DNA of 8,292 nucleotides from Deltaproteobacteria bacterium (lineage in GTDB: Bacteria > Desulfobacterota > DSM-4660 > Desulfatiglandales > HGW-15): positions 762,319 to 770,610 of the forward strand of contig CP070840.1 of the NCBI GenBank assembly GCA_020342025.1. Direction: 5' to 3'. The first letter of the stretch is position 1; every line of letters starts with the position of its first letter. The notes under the pieces are model-generated. The model had not been told where the DNA came from. It made no database searches and saw only the letters and a list, made by a program, of their open reading frames with translations. Below, in pieces: positions 1 through 6,365 of this stretch. Position numbers and translations under genes: made by a program.

Positions 1-1325
1 ACTATTTTGGTGCATTCCTTAACATTCCCTACAATATTCCTGCCATCAAGTATCACGGAGAATTGGTCTATTCCAATAGAGCGCCGTGTGGCACGGTAAG
101 GGGGCAAGAAGTTGTACTCGCCCAGTTCGCCTTGGATTCCCTGTTGCATATGATGGGCGAGGACATTGGTGTAGACCCTGTAGAGATAAGAATGGTTAAT
201 GCCGTCACAGACCACTGGACAACGGCTAATGGGATCGTGGTGGATGTTTCTGGTCTCTCGAGATGTATTGAGAAATCCGCCGAGATAATCAGGTGGAAAG
301 AGAGCCGAAAGAGCAGACCCAAGGGGAGGGGGATTGGTTTCAGCTGTGCCTCACACCCTTCCGGCCCCAGATTGGGGGGCCATTTCGGCTCCACGGTCAC
401 GCTGAAACTCGTGGAAGATGGAAAAATCATCGTGACCCACGGGGGGACTGAGATTGGACAGGGCTGCAACACCGTTTTTTGTCAAATGGTTGCTGAGGTA
501 TTGGGTCTCCCCTTTGAAGATGTGGAGCAAGGGGTAAGCGATTCAGATACGACTATCTTTGACTCAGGTATGTTCGGGGATCGCTGTACCTTTTGGGATG
601 GAAATGCCTCCATACTTGCCGCCAAAGATTTGAAAAAGCAGCTTGCTGACATTGCCGCAAGGCTTTTAGAGGCCAACCCTGACGACCTTGAATTCAAAGA
701 CAAGCGCATTTTTGTCAAAGGGAATCCTGAAAAGGGGATTGACTTTCTCCTCGCCGTACGGAAGGCCTACTATGAGGAGGGCAAGCCCCTTTACGGGAGA
801 GGGTACTGGGCAGCCACGGACATTGATATTGTGGACTGGAAGACAGGTAGGGGCAACTTGGCACACGGCTTGGATTTTATCGCCACGGCCATTGAGTTGG
901 AAGTTGACAGGGAAACAGGAAAAGTTACCCTGTTGAAATCGGCACACGGCGACGATGCCGGACAGCCGATCAACCCTCTCATGTTAGATGGGCAGGTTCT
1001 GGGAGGGAGCACCCACTTGATGGGCCATGCGCTCATGGAAGAATCCCATTACGATCAAAACGCGCAGGCGCTTAATTACTCTTGGAGAGATTATAAACAG
1101 CCCACAAGCATGGACGTCCCGCTCGAGACGATTGTGGAACATATTCATACCCATGATCCATATGGTCCATTCGGAGCAAAAGGAGCGGGTGAAGCGAGTT
1201 CTTGCTCAACCTTGGCAGCCATAGCGAACGGGATTTATGATGCCGTAGGGGTCAGGATCAAGGATCTGCCCATGACCCCAGAAAAGATACTCCGGGCTTT
1301 GAAAGAGAAAAAGGAGGGAAACTAA
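1..1325 (+). CDS. Molybdopterin-binding large subunit of a xanthine dehydrogenase-family hydroxylase (5'-truncated)
   Basis: C-terminal 440 codons of the catalytic Mo subunit of a Mo/FAD/2Fe-2S hydroxylase, the subunit that holds the molybdopterin cofactor and binds substrate. The frame is open from base 3 with no stop upstream, so the TTG at 63 is internal and the real start lies outside the window; full-length relatives are about 750-780 residues. Visible family motifs are VRG at 96-104 (site of the usual FRGFG), GGTEIGQG at 441-464 (pterin-contacting GQG), HGDDAGQPINP from 945, and a late GAKGAGEAS block whose Glu codon at 1191-1193 matches the general-base Glu of the family (Glu1261 in bovine xanthine oxidase). 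The CO dehydrogenase active-site motif AYRCSFR is absent. The residue after VRG is Gln where xanthine oxidase has Phe914. It is the first visible gene of a three-subunit operon. Family assignment is firm; substrate is unknown, with aryl-CoA or heteroaryl-CoA esters or aldehydes possible. Confidence 0.93.
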   Translation, partial: YFGAFLNIPYNIPAIKYHGELVYSNRAPCGTVRGQEVVLAQFALDSLLHMMGEDIGVDPVEIRMVNAVTDHWTTANGIVVDVSGLSRCIEKSAEIIRWKESRKSRPKGRGIGFSCASHPSGPRLGGHFGSTVTLKLVEDGKIIVTHGGTEIGQGCNTVFCQMVAEVLGLPFEDVEQGVSDSDTTIFDSGMFGDRCTFWDGNASILAAKDLKKQLADIAARLLEANPDDLEFKDKRIFVKGNPEKGIDFLLAVRKAYYEEGKPLYGRGYWAATDIDIVDWKTGRGNLAHGLDFIATAIELEVDRETGKVTLLKSAHGDDAGQPINPLMLDGQVLGGSTHLMGHALMEESHYDQNAQALNYSWRDYKQPTSMDVPLETIVEHIHTHDPYGPFGAKGAGEASSCSTLAAIANGIYDAVGVRIKDLPMTPEKILRALKEKKEGN

Positions 1326-2230
1326 TGTTTATCAGGCGATTGCCTCAATTTGAATACCATGCACCCACATCACTCGATGAGGCCCTGGATCAGTTGTCCA
1401 GGCATGGTGATAAGGCCAAGGTACTTGCCGGTGGGACTGATCTCCTGGTTTCCATGAAAAAAAGAGAGATTCTCCCTGAACATCTCATTAATCTTAAAGG
1501 CATACAAGAGTTGAACCATCTACATTACGATAAGAAACATGGTCTGAAAATTGGTGGTTTGGTGAGACTGGGTGAAATTGAACGCTCAACAATCGTCAGA
1601 GAAAAATTTAGCGCGCTTTGGGATGCGGTCAATGTCATAGCGGCTCCTCAAATACGAAGTTTGGCAACCATAGGAGGCAATCTCTGTAGTGCTGTCCCCT
1701 CTGCAGACACGCCGCCCCCATTGATGGCATTGGGAGCCTCCTTGACGCTGGCTGGCAAGAATGGTGAAAGGACCGTGTTGGTTGAAGATTTTTTTGCAGG
1801 ACCCGAGACGTCCGTGCTCAACCCTGATGAAATCTTGAGACATGTCTCCATCCCCAATCCTCCTGAGAACAGTGGGGGCGCCTACCTCAAGTTGATGCGC
1901 AGAAATGCAATGGACCTGGCACTTGTTGGCGTCGCTGCCTGCTTGAGGCTGGATAAAGGAAAGAGGGTTTGCAAGGAAGTAAGAATCGCCCTCGGAGCCG
2001 TGGCCCCAAGGCCCATCAGGGCTTTGAGGGCAGAAGAAGTCCTTCTGAACAAAGAGGCTGACGAGCATCTAGCCATGGAGGCGGGAAAGGTTGCAGCCGA
2101 GGAGGCGCGTCCCATTACTGATGTCAGGGCCTCCAAGGAATATCGTACGGAGATGGTTAGGGTTCTAACGAAAAGGGCAGTCATGGAAACATTAAAGAGG
2201 ATAAAGGAAAATACTAAAGACCGTGGGTAA
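1325..2230 (+). CDS. FAD-binding medium subunit of the molybdenum hydroxylase
   Basis: FAD subunit of the same enzyme, passing electrons between the 2Fe-2S clusters and an external carrier. The ATG at 1325 overlaps the TAA of the Mo subunit by one base (TAATG), and AAGGAGG at 1311-1317 lies 7 bases upstream, so the start is well supported and translation is probably coupled. The 301 residues show the CoxM/XdhB-type layout: FAD-phosphate motifs AGGTD (35-39) and ATIGGN (114-119), then PSAD-PPPL (125-132), then the C-terminal CO-dehydrogenase flavoprotein domain (about 180-290) with GAVAPRPIRA (224-233). 4-Hydroxybenzoyl-CoA reductase beta subunits carry an insert of about 40 residues with four Cys for an extra 4Fe-4S cluster just after the TIGGN region; here the chain goes straight from GGNLC to PSAD with only Cys121, so that cluster is missing. 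This argues for an ordinary hydroxylase/dehydrogenase rather than a dearomatising reductase. Confidence 0.93.
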   Translation: MFIRRLPQFEYHAPTSLDEALDQLSRHGDKAKVLAGGTDLLVSMKKREILPEHLINLKGIQELNHLHYDKKHGLKIGGLVRLGEIERSTIVREKFSALWDAVNVIAAPQIRSLATIGGNLCSAVPSADTPPPLMALGASLTLAGKNGERTVLVEDFFAGPETSVLNPDEILRHVSIPNPPENSGGAYLKLMRRNAMDLALVGVAACLRLDKGKRVCKEVRIALGAVAPRPIRALRAEEVLLNKEADEHLAMEAGKVAAEEARPITDVRASKEYRTEMVRVLTKRAVMETLKRIKENTKDRG

Positions 2231-2273
2231 ATCTCCTTTTGTGTAGGAGGTGCCTGAGTAGGGAATTTATGTT

Positions 2274-2279
2274 GAGGAG
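2274..2279 (+). promoter_or_regulatory. Shine-Dalgarno GAGGAG that fixes the start of the 2Fe-2S subunit
   Basis: GAGGAG ends 8 bases before the ATG at 2288. The upstream in-frame GTG at 2279 overlaps this site and has no well-placed ribosome binding site of its own, so the ATG at 2288 is preferred, shortening the longest open frame by three codons. Confidence 0.75.
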
Positions 2280-2287
2280 TGAAGAGG

Positions 2288-2767
2288 ATGAAAGAGGTTG
2301 AAGTAGATCTGAAAGTCAACGGGGTAAACTACCAAGTCAAAATCCCACCTTGGAGGACCTTGGTGGAGGTCTTGAGGGAAACCTTGGGCCTTACGGGAAC
2401 AAAGAAGTCCTGCAATGAAGGGGAATGCGGTGCCTGCACGGTGATTCTGGATGGGAGACCTGTGACCTCTTGCCTGGTGCTGACGCTTGACGCGGAAGGT
2501 AAGGATATACGGACTATCGAGGGCATCTCTGAAGATGACATTTTCCATCCTGTTCAGGAATCTTTCTTAAAACACGGAGCCATTCAATGTGGATTTTGTA
2601 CACCAGGCATGGTCATGTCGGCCAAGGCGCTCTTGGATGAAAACCCAAACCCAAATTTAATGGAAGCGAGAAAGTCAATTTCCGGTAACCTGTGCCGCTG
2701 TACAGGATATCAGCATATCATAAATTCCATCTTGGCCGCTTCGAGAACTGGAGGCCGTGCGGATTGA
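2288..2767 (+). CDS. 2Fe-2S ferredoxin-type small subunit of the molybdenum hydroxylase
   Basis: Small electron-transfer subunit (159 residues, usual length for CoxS/HcrC/XdhC-type proteins) carrying two 2Fe-2S clusters between the Mo site and FAD. The N-terminal plant-type ferredoxin domain has Cys42, Cys47, Cys50 and Cys62 in the C-x4-C-x2-C-x11-C pattern. The C-terminal helical domain has CGFC at 101-104 and CRC at 136-138, the C-x2-C...C-x-C pattern of the Mo-proximal cluster. All eight ligands are present, so the subunit looks functional. It follows the FAD gene after 57 bases and completes the Mo-FAD-FeS set. There is no signal peptide, so the enzyme is probably cytoplasmic, which suits a CoA-ester or imported substrate. 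The C-terminal tail after the second cluster is short. The next gene lies on the opposite strand, so this is the last gene of the operon. Confidence 0.96.
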   Translation: MKEVEVDLKVNGVNYQVKIPPWRTLVEVLRETLGLTGTKKSCNEGECGACTVILDGRPVTSCLVLTLDAEGKDIRTIEGISEDDIFHPVQESFLKHGAIQCGFCTPGMVMSAKALLDENPNPNLMEARKSISGNLCRCTGYQHIINSILAASRTGGRAD

Positions 2768-2827
2768 CCTGAAAAGGACATAACTCTTTTACTTATTTAA
2801 AGTAGCATGATTGACGGATATCAAAAT

Positions 2828-4477
2828 TTACCCGCCCTCTTTCAGCACGTCAGCGATGATTCTCCTCAGTTCCTTTTTGTTTATTTTTCCAACATGCGTC
2901 TGTGGGAGTTGATCCACCAGCTCAAGGCGTTCGGGCAGTTTAAATTTGGCAATCCTCCTCTCATTGACCAAAAAATTATTTAGCTCCTCTAACGAGATCT
3001 TTTCTCTGCCTTTTGTCACCGCGAATAAACAGGCCTTTTCGCCCAATATGGGATCGGGCATAGCCACATAGGCACAGTTCAGCAACTTGGGAAATGCCAG
3101 GATATGGTTTTCCATCTCCTCTGCACTGATCTTCTCTCCTCCGCGATTGATGGTATCCTTCAGACGGCCCTCTACGATCAAATTGCCGCTGGGGTGCATT
3201 CGAACCAGATCCCCGCTCTTGTAAAAGCCTTCAGGGGTGAATGCGGCCGCATTGTGTTCTGGAGAGTTAAAATAGCCTCGAATCGTGTATGGTCCCCTCA
3301 CCACAAGTTCACCCACCTCCCCCGGTGAGACTTCTTTTCCCTCATCATTCACGATTTTCACCTCATCCCCTGGGGAAATGGCCCTTCCCTGGGTGTTAAA
3401 CTTCACCTCGTCTGGATCATCGAGACGGGTGCAGAAATTTGGCCCTTCAGCCATTCCCAGGATCTGCTGCACATCGGAGCCCAGTTTTGGACCGATCTCT
3501 TGAGCCACTTCAGGCTGAAGCTTGGACCCGCCCACAAGACAAAGCTTGAGAGAACTGAGGTCGAATTGCTTTAGGTCCGGATCATTGACATAGCTAATAA
3601 CCGTGGCGGGTACAGCAGGAACGGTCGTCACCCCCTCCTGTTCAATGAGGGGGAGCACCACATCGGGAGCCGGACTCGGGGAAATGACCACCTTGCCTCC
3701 GCACATGAACACACCCTGCAGGAACGTGGTGGGGAAATTGTGTGTAATGGGAATTCCAATCAGGAGTGCGGTATCCGGTCCGCTTCCGGATAAGAGCTGG
3801 CACATTGAACTGTTGTAGGTGTAGTCATTGTGGGTTCTGGGAATGAGTTTCGGGACTCCTGTTGTCCCACCTGAGAGTTGAAAAACAGAGGGCCAGAGGG
3901 GGTCTGGTCGAGCCTCCTTCAATATGGCCTGAGCGTTTTCACGTTCCTCAATGGGGTCCTGGAGAAGTGTTGTGAGAGAGATAAAGCCGGAGGGAACATC
4001 TCCATCTAAAACGAGGACGTGTCTCAGGGTGGGGGTCTGGGAACTGATCTCCTGGGCCATTTTCACATAATCAAAACCCCGGAACGCTTTGGGTATGGCA
4101 TACGAAGTCGCGTGTGTAAAATCCGCGAAGTAGCCGATCTCCGCCTGGCGGTGTGCAGGCAGAGTCATCACTGGAATGACACCAATCTTCACGGCAGCGA
4201 AATAGAGATAGAGCGTTTCGGGAACGTTGGGAAGTTGCAGTATGAGCCGGTCCAAGGGTCTATGCCCCATGTCCAGAAGATGTAAGGCCAGGCGATTTAC
4301 TTTTTTGCCCAACGCCTCGTAGGTCACATGTTGCTCTTCGAAGTTGAGGGCTATCCGGTCAGGAAATTTTGCCCTCGCAGTATCTACAATGTCCCCAACC
4401 ACGTGTCCCTGCCAATATCCGGCCTGTTGGTATTTACGCACATAGTCCTCAGGATATCCCACAACTCCATCTATCAT
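2828..4477 (-). CDS. EntE/DhbE-like aryl-acid adenylating enzyme, probable aromatic acid-CoA ligase
   Basis: ANL-superfamily enzyme of 549 residues that activates a carboxylic acid with ATP to an acyl-AMP and probably transfers it to CoA. Motifs in order: P-loop LSGGTTGVPK (201-210) followed by LIPRTHND (211-218); HN pair (246-247) at the aryl-acid pocket; LVGGSKL (314-320); GMAEG (341-345); TQGRAISPGDE (362-372); YKSGDL (419-424); GRLKDTINRGGEK (437-449); and the catalytic Lys531 in THVGKINKKELR. The IPRTHND and RGPYT-GY blocks and overall layout closely resemble 2,3-dihydroxybenzoate-AMP ligases. No carrier domain, isochorismatase or NRPS gene is nearby, so a catabolic CoA ligase is more likely than siderophore synthesis; this is inference. 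Specificity positions differ from EntE/DhbE (see findings). AGGAGG at 4491-4486 lies 8 bases before the ATG. It is the last gene on this strand, 256 bases after livF, and ends facing the hydroxylase operon. Confidence 0.9.
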   Translation of the reverse strand: MIDGVVGYPEDYVRKYQQAGYWQGHVVGDIVDTARAKFPDRIALNFEEQHVTYEALGKKVNRLALHLLDMGHRPLDRLILQLPNVPETLYLYFAAVKIGVIPVMTLPAHRQAEIGYFADFTHATSYAIPKAFRGFDYVKMAQEISSQTPTLRHVLVLDGDVPSGFISLTTLLQDPIEERENAQAILKEARPDPLWPSVFQLSGGTTGVPKLIPRTHNDYTYNSSMCQLLSGSGPDTALLIGIPITHNFPTTFLQGVFMCGGKVVISPSPAPDVVLPLIEQEGVTTVPAVPATVISYVNDPDLKQFDLSSLKLCLVGGSKLQPEVAQEIGPKLGSDVQQILGMAEGPNFCTRLDDPDEVKFNTQGRAISPGDEVKIVNDEGKEVSPGEVGELVVRGPYTIRGYFNSPEHNAAAFTPEGFYKSGDLVRMHPSGNLIVEGRLKDTINRGGEKISAEEMENHILAFPKLLNCAYVAMPDPILGEKACLFAVTKGREKISLEELNNFLVNERRIAKFKLPERLELVDQLPQTHVGKINKKELRRIIADVLKEGG

Positions 4478-4733
4478 CGCTTCTTCCTCCTCGCCCTCAC
4501 CCCTCCCTCCTCGCCTGAGCGGCTCGCCCCCGTCCCGCGCAGTAGCGTGCTACGAAGGATGGAACGGCGGCCAGGCCTGTCCTCTCCCATCAGATAAAGC
4601 CTTTCTGCACCACTTTATAAAAGAGGGGACTTGGGAAAGTTAGGGGGATAATGACATTATGAAAACCCTGCCAAACTTGGGTTTGATATTGATTCTGAGA
4701 AGATAGGTCCGAAATAGGCGGCCTTCGGTTCAA
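4478..4733 (-). other. 256-bp gap between livF and the ligase, with a GC-rich, purine-rich leader
   Basis: I see no gene here. The part next to the ligase (about 4486-4580) is very GC-rich and strongly purine-biased on the - strand. It contains short self-complementary stretches GTAGC-gt-GCTAC (4543-4554 region) and GAGC-g-GCTC (4517-4525 region), and it differs in composition from the flanking genes. The part next to livF is more AT-rich and holds a 13-bp palindrome ATAATG-a-CATTAT at 4648-4660, which could be an operator but has no recognised family. A TATAAA on the - strand near 4615 resembles a -10 box but has no good -35 partner. Whether the ligase has its own promoter cannot be decided from sequence. 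Confidence 0.4.
4486..4515 (-). repeat. Duplicated 10-bp GGCGAGGAGG, one copy serving as the ligase ribosome binding site
   Basis: CCTCCTCGCC on the + strand occurs exactly at 4486-4495 and again at 4506-4515, a 20-base offset. Read on the - strand, the copy nearer the gene supplies AGGAGG 8 bases before the ATG of the ligase. The other copy would be a second 16S-complementary site upstream with no start codon properly placed after it. It may be a local duplication or chance in a purine-rich leader. Confidence 0.5.
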
Positions 4734-5438
4734 TCAGATACCCAGGTATGATTCCCTGACGTAGTCCGTTTCCAGGAGATGAGAGGCTTCTCCCTCCATG
4801 GCTATGGATCCGTTCTCCAACAAATAGGCCCTTTGAGAGATTTTCAGGCTTTGGCGGGCATTCTGTTCTACCAGAAGGATATCCACGTCTTGTTGATTAA
4901 TCTCTCGGATCGCCCGGAAGACCTCCAGAACGAGCATGGGGGCCAATCCAAGCGAGGGCTCGTCCAGCATCAAGAGCTTTGGCCTTCCCATCAGCCCTCT
5001 GCCCACGGCCAGCATTTGCTGTTCGCCACCACTCAGAGTGCCAGCCATCTGGGATTTCCTCGATTTCAAGACCGGGAAAAGGCCATAAACCCATTCCAGG
5101 GATTCGTTTCGGTTCTGTCTTGCCCTTCCCAGGTAGGCGCCCATTTGCAGATTCTCAAACACCGTCATATCAGGAAAGAGCATCCGTTCTTCAGGGATCT
5201 GAATCAATCCCTGTTCAACGATCTTATTTGGTGGCCACTCATGAATTGCAGCCCCATCAAAACCGATCGAACCTCCCTTAGGTCTCACGACGCCGGAGAT
5301 GGTATTTATGGTGGTCGTTTTTCCAGCCCCGTTTGCACCCAGAAGGGATACCATCTCCCCGGACTTCACGACCAGGCTAACATCGAAAAGGGCTTGATGA
5401 TCTCCGTAGAAAACGCTGAGTTTTTCAACCTCTAACAC
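4734..5438 (-). CDS. livF: ABC transporter ATP-binding protein, LivF type
   Basis: Second ATPase of a branched-chain amino acid/aromatic acid-type (HAAT family) ABC importer, 234 residues, the usual LivF length. Walker A GANGAGKT (34-41), Q-loop LIQIPEER (78-85), signature LSGGEQQ (135-141), Walker B LLMLDEPS (156-163 region), and LLVEQNA (188-194), where LivF proteins characteristically have Gln instead of the switch His. The C-terminal YLGI ending is typical. The start is GTG at 5438; GAGGGA at 5452-5447 lies 8 bases before it, and no better in-frame start is visible. It lies 192 bases after livG, with a palindromic repeat in between, so its expression may depend on read-through or on a promoter I cannot identify. 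It pairs with LivG to energise LivH/LivM. Confidence 0.95.
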   Translation of the reverse strand: MLEVEKLSVFYGDHQALFDVSLVVKSGEMVSLLGANGAGKTTTINTISGVVRPKGGSIGFDGAAIHEWPPNKIVEQGLIQIPEERMLFPDMTVFENLQMGAYLGRARQNRNESLEWVYGLFPVLKSRKSQMAGTLSGGEQQMLAVGRGLMGRPKLLMLDEPSLGLAPMLVLEVFRAIREINQQDVDILLVEQNARQSLKISQRAYLLENGSIAMEGEASHLLETDYVRESYLGI

Positions 5439-5485
5439 GATTTAAGTCCCTCATTTAATCGCCAATTTTCGAAGGCCGCTTAAAC

Positions 5486-5597
5486 GTCATTGCGAGGACC
5501 CTGCACTTCATGTGGGGGACGAAGCCTTTCGGCAGTGAGGCAATCCCTTGGCCTACAGATTGCCGCATCCCGCCTGATAGGCGGGACTCGCAATGAC
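5486..5597. repeat. 112-bp palindromic repeat with 11-bp terminal inverted repeats, MITE/REP-like
   Basis: The ends are GTCATTGCGAG (5486-5496) and CTCGCAATGAC (5587-5597), perfect inverted copies. Inside are two further perfect hairpins: GGCAATC/GATTGCC (5539-5545 with 5558-5564, 12-base loop) and TCCCGCCT/AGGCGGGA (5568-5575 with 5579-5586, 3-base loop). No protein is encoded. From memory, elements with GTCATTGCGAG ends and an internal GCAATC...GATTGC core are dispersed in intergenic regions of many bacterial genomes; no transposase is known to me for them. This copy lies wholly between livG and livF and would be transcribed as a structured RNA if the operon is read through. No T-run follows either hairpin, so it does not look like a standard intrinsic terminator. 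Confidence 0.85.
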
Positions 5598-5630
5598 TTG
5601 TTTTTATTGTCCCTTTCGAGAGTTTTGCGC

Positions 5631-6353
5631 CTACTCCTCTTCTTCACCCAGGTAGGCCTCGATGACTTTGCGATCAGAAGAGACCTCCTTCGGATCTCCT
5701 TCAGCGATTTTCATGCCGTGATGAAGCACAATCACCTTGTCGGAAAGATCCATGACGGCCTTCATGATATGCTCGATCATGATGATAGTAACACCCTCAG
5801 TTCGGATTTGACGAATGGTCTTCATCATCTGTAGGGTCTCGCTTGGAATAAGACCTGCTGCGATCTCATCCAAAAGGAGCAAGTCGGGTTGCGTACCCAG
5901 GGCCCGGGCCAGTTCTAGACGCTTTTTGTTCAGAGGGGATAACTGGTCTGCAGAGACCTCTGCTTGGGCCTGCAAATTGAGGAATTCTAGGATATCCATC
6001 GCCTCATACCTGGCCTTTTTCCCATCATATCTTTTGTCCCTTCCGAAGCAGACACCCACGAGGACATTTTGCAGAACAGAAAGTGCCTCAAAGGGCTTTG
6101 CATGTTGATATGTCCGTGAAATGCCCATGCGGCATATTTTGTCTGACCTGATGCGGGTAATATCCCGACCCTTGAAATTGATGGTTCCAGCGGTGGGGAG
6201 ATAGGTCCCGCTGATGACGTTGAACAGGGTGGTCTTTCCCGCCCCGTTAGGCCCAATGATCCCTGTAATGCTTCCCTTTTCCACTTGGAAACTCACATCA
6301 AATAGAGCAGTAAGTCCGCCAAAGGTCTTTTTTATCTTTTCCACAGAAAGCAT
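5631..6353 (-). CDS. livG: ABC transporter ATP-binding protein, LivG type
   Basis: First ATPase of the HAAT-type importer, 240 residues. Walker A GPNGAGKT (34-41), Q-loop around Gln83 in SRTYQHAKPF, Walker B LLLLDEIAAGL (158-168 region), and switch His195 in MIEHIMKAV are intact. The signature is unusual: LSPLNKKRLELARAL (138-152) replaces the usual LSxGxQ form, so the conserved Gly of the ABC signature is missing. I recall similar degenerate signatures (LTLxxRKRLExARAL) in a subset of LivG homologues from environmental bacteria, so this is probably a subfamily trait and not decay. The ATG at 6353 has AGGAG (6367-6363) 9 bases upstream, overlapping the TAG of livM (6368-6366), which suggests translational coupling. 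The acidic GEEEE tail is short and unremarkable. Confidence 0.94.
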   Translation of the reverse strand: MLSVEKIKKTFGGLTALFDVSFQVEKGSITGIIGPNGAGKTTLFNVISGTYLPTAGTINFKGRDITRIRSDKICRMGISRTYQHAKPFEALSVLQNVLVGVCFGRDKRYDGKKARYEAMDILEFLNLQAQAEVSADQLSPLNKKRLELARALGTQPDLLLLDEIAAGLIPSETLQMMKTIRQIRTEGVTIIMIEHIMKAVMDLSDKVIVLHHGMKIAEGDPKEVSSDRKVIEAYLGEEEE

Positions 6354-6365
6354 AACCGTGGTCTC

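Noticed and set aside
1..1325. CO dehydrogenase large subunit (CoxL) as identity of the Mo protein
   Set aside because: The form I CoxL active-site motif AYRCSFR is absent; the corresponding segment reads GTVRGQE.
1..2767. 4-Hydroxybenzoyl-CoA reductase as a specific call for the three-subunit enzyme
   Set aside because: The FAD subunit lacks the Cys-rich 4Fe-4S insert, and gene order and family similarity alone do not fix the substrate.
2790..2804. TACTT-ATTTA-AAGTA hairpin in the convergent spacer as a terminator
   Set aside because: Only a 5-bp, AT-rich stem with no T-run on either side; too weak to call.
2828..4477. Siderophore biosynthesis role (EntE) for the ligase
   Set aside because: No isochorismate synthase, isochorismatase/carrier or NRPS gene is in the window, and pocket positions differ from dihydroxybenzoate enzymes. 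Genes outside the window could change this.
4648..4660. ATAATG-a-CATTAT palindrome as a defined operator
   Set aside because: A perfect 13-bp palindrome, but no regulator gene is nearby, there is no second copy, and no recognised promoter to place it against; kept only as a note in the gap entry.
4779..5435. Long + strand open frame of 218 codons opposite livF
   Set aside because: It mirrors a well-conserved LivF gene, has no family resemblance, and its peptide composition looks like a frame shadow. Similar antisense frames opposite the FAD subunit, the ligase and livM/livH are rejected for the same reason.
4718..5479. GCGGCCTTCG (4718-4727) and CGAAGGCCGC (5470-5479) as inverted repeats flanking livF, suggesting a mobile cassette
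   Set aside because: Ten base pairs with no target-site duplication or recombinase; LivF belongs with its neighbours, so chance is the simpler explanation.
5568..5586. TCCCGCCT-gat-AGGCGGGA hairpin as an intrinsic terminator after livG
   Set aside because: The stem is strong but no T-run follows on the - strand, and it is an internal part of the palindromic repeat.
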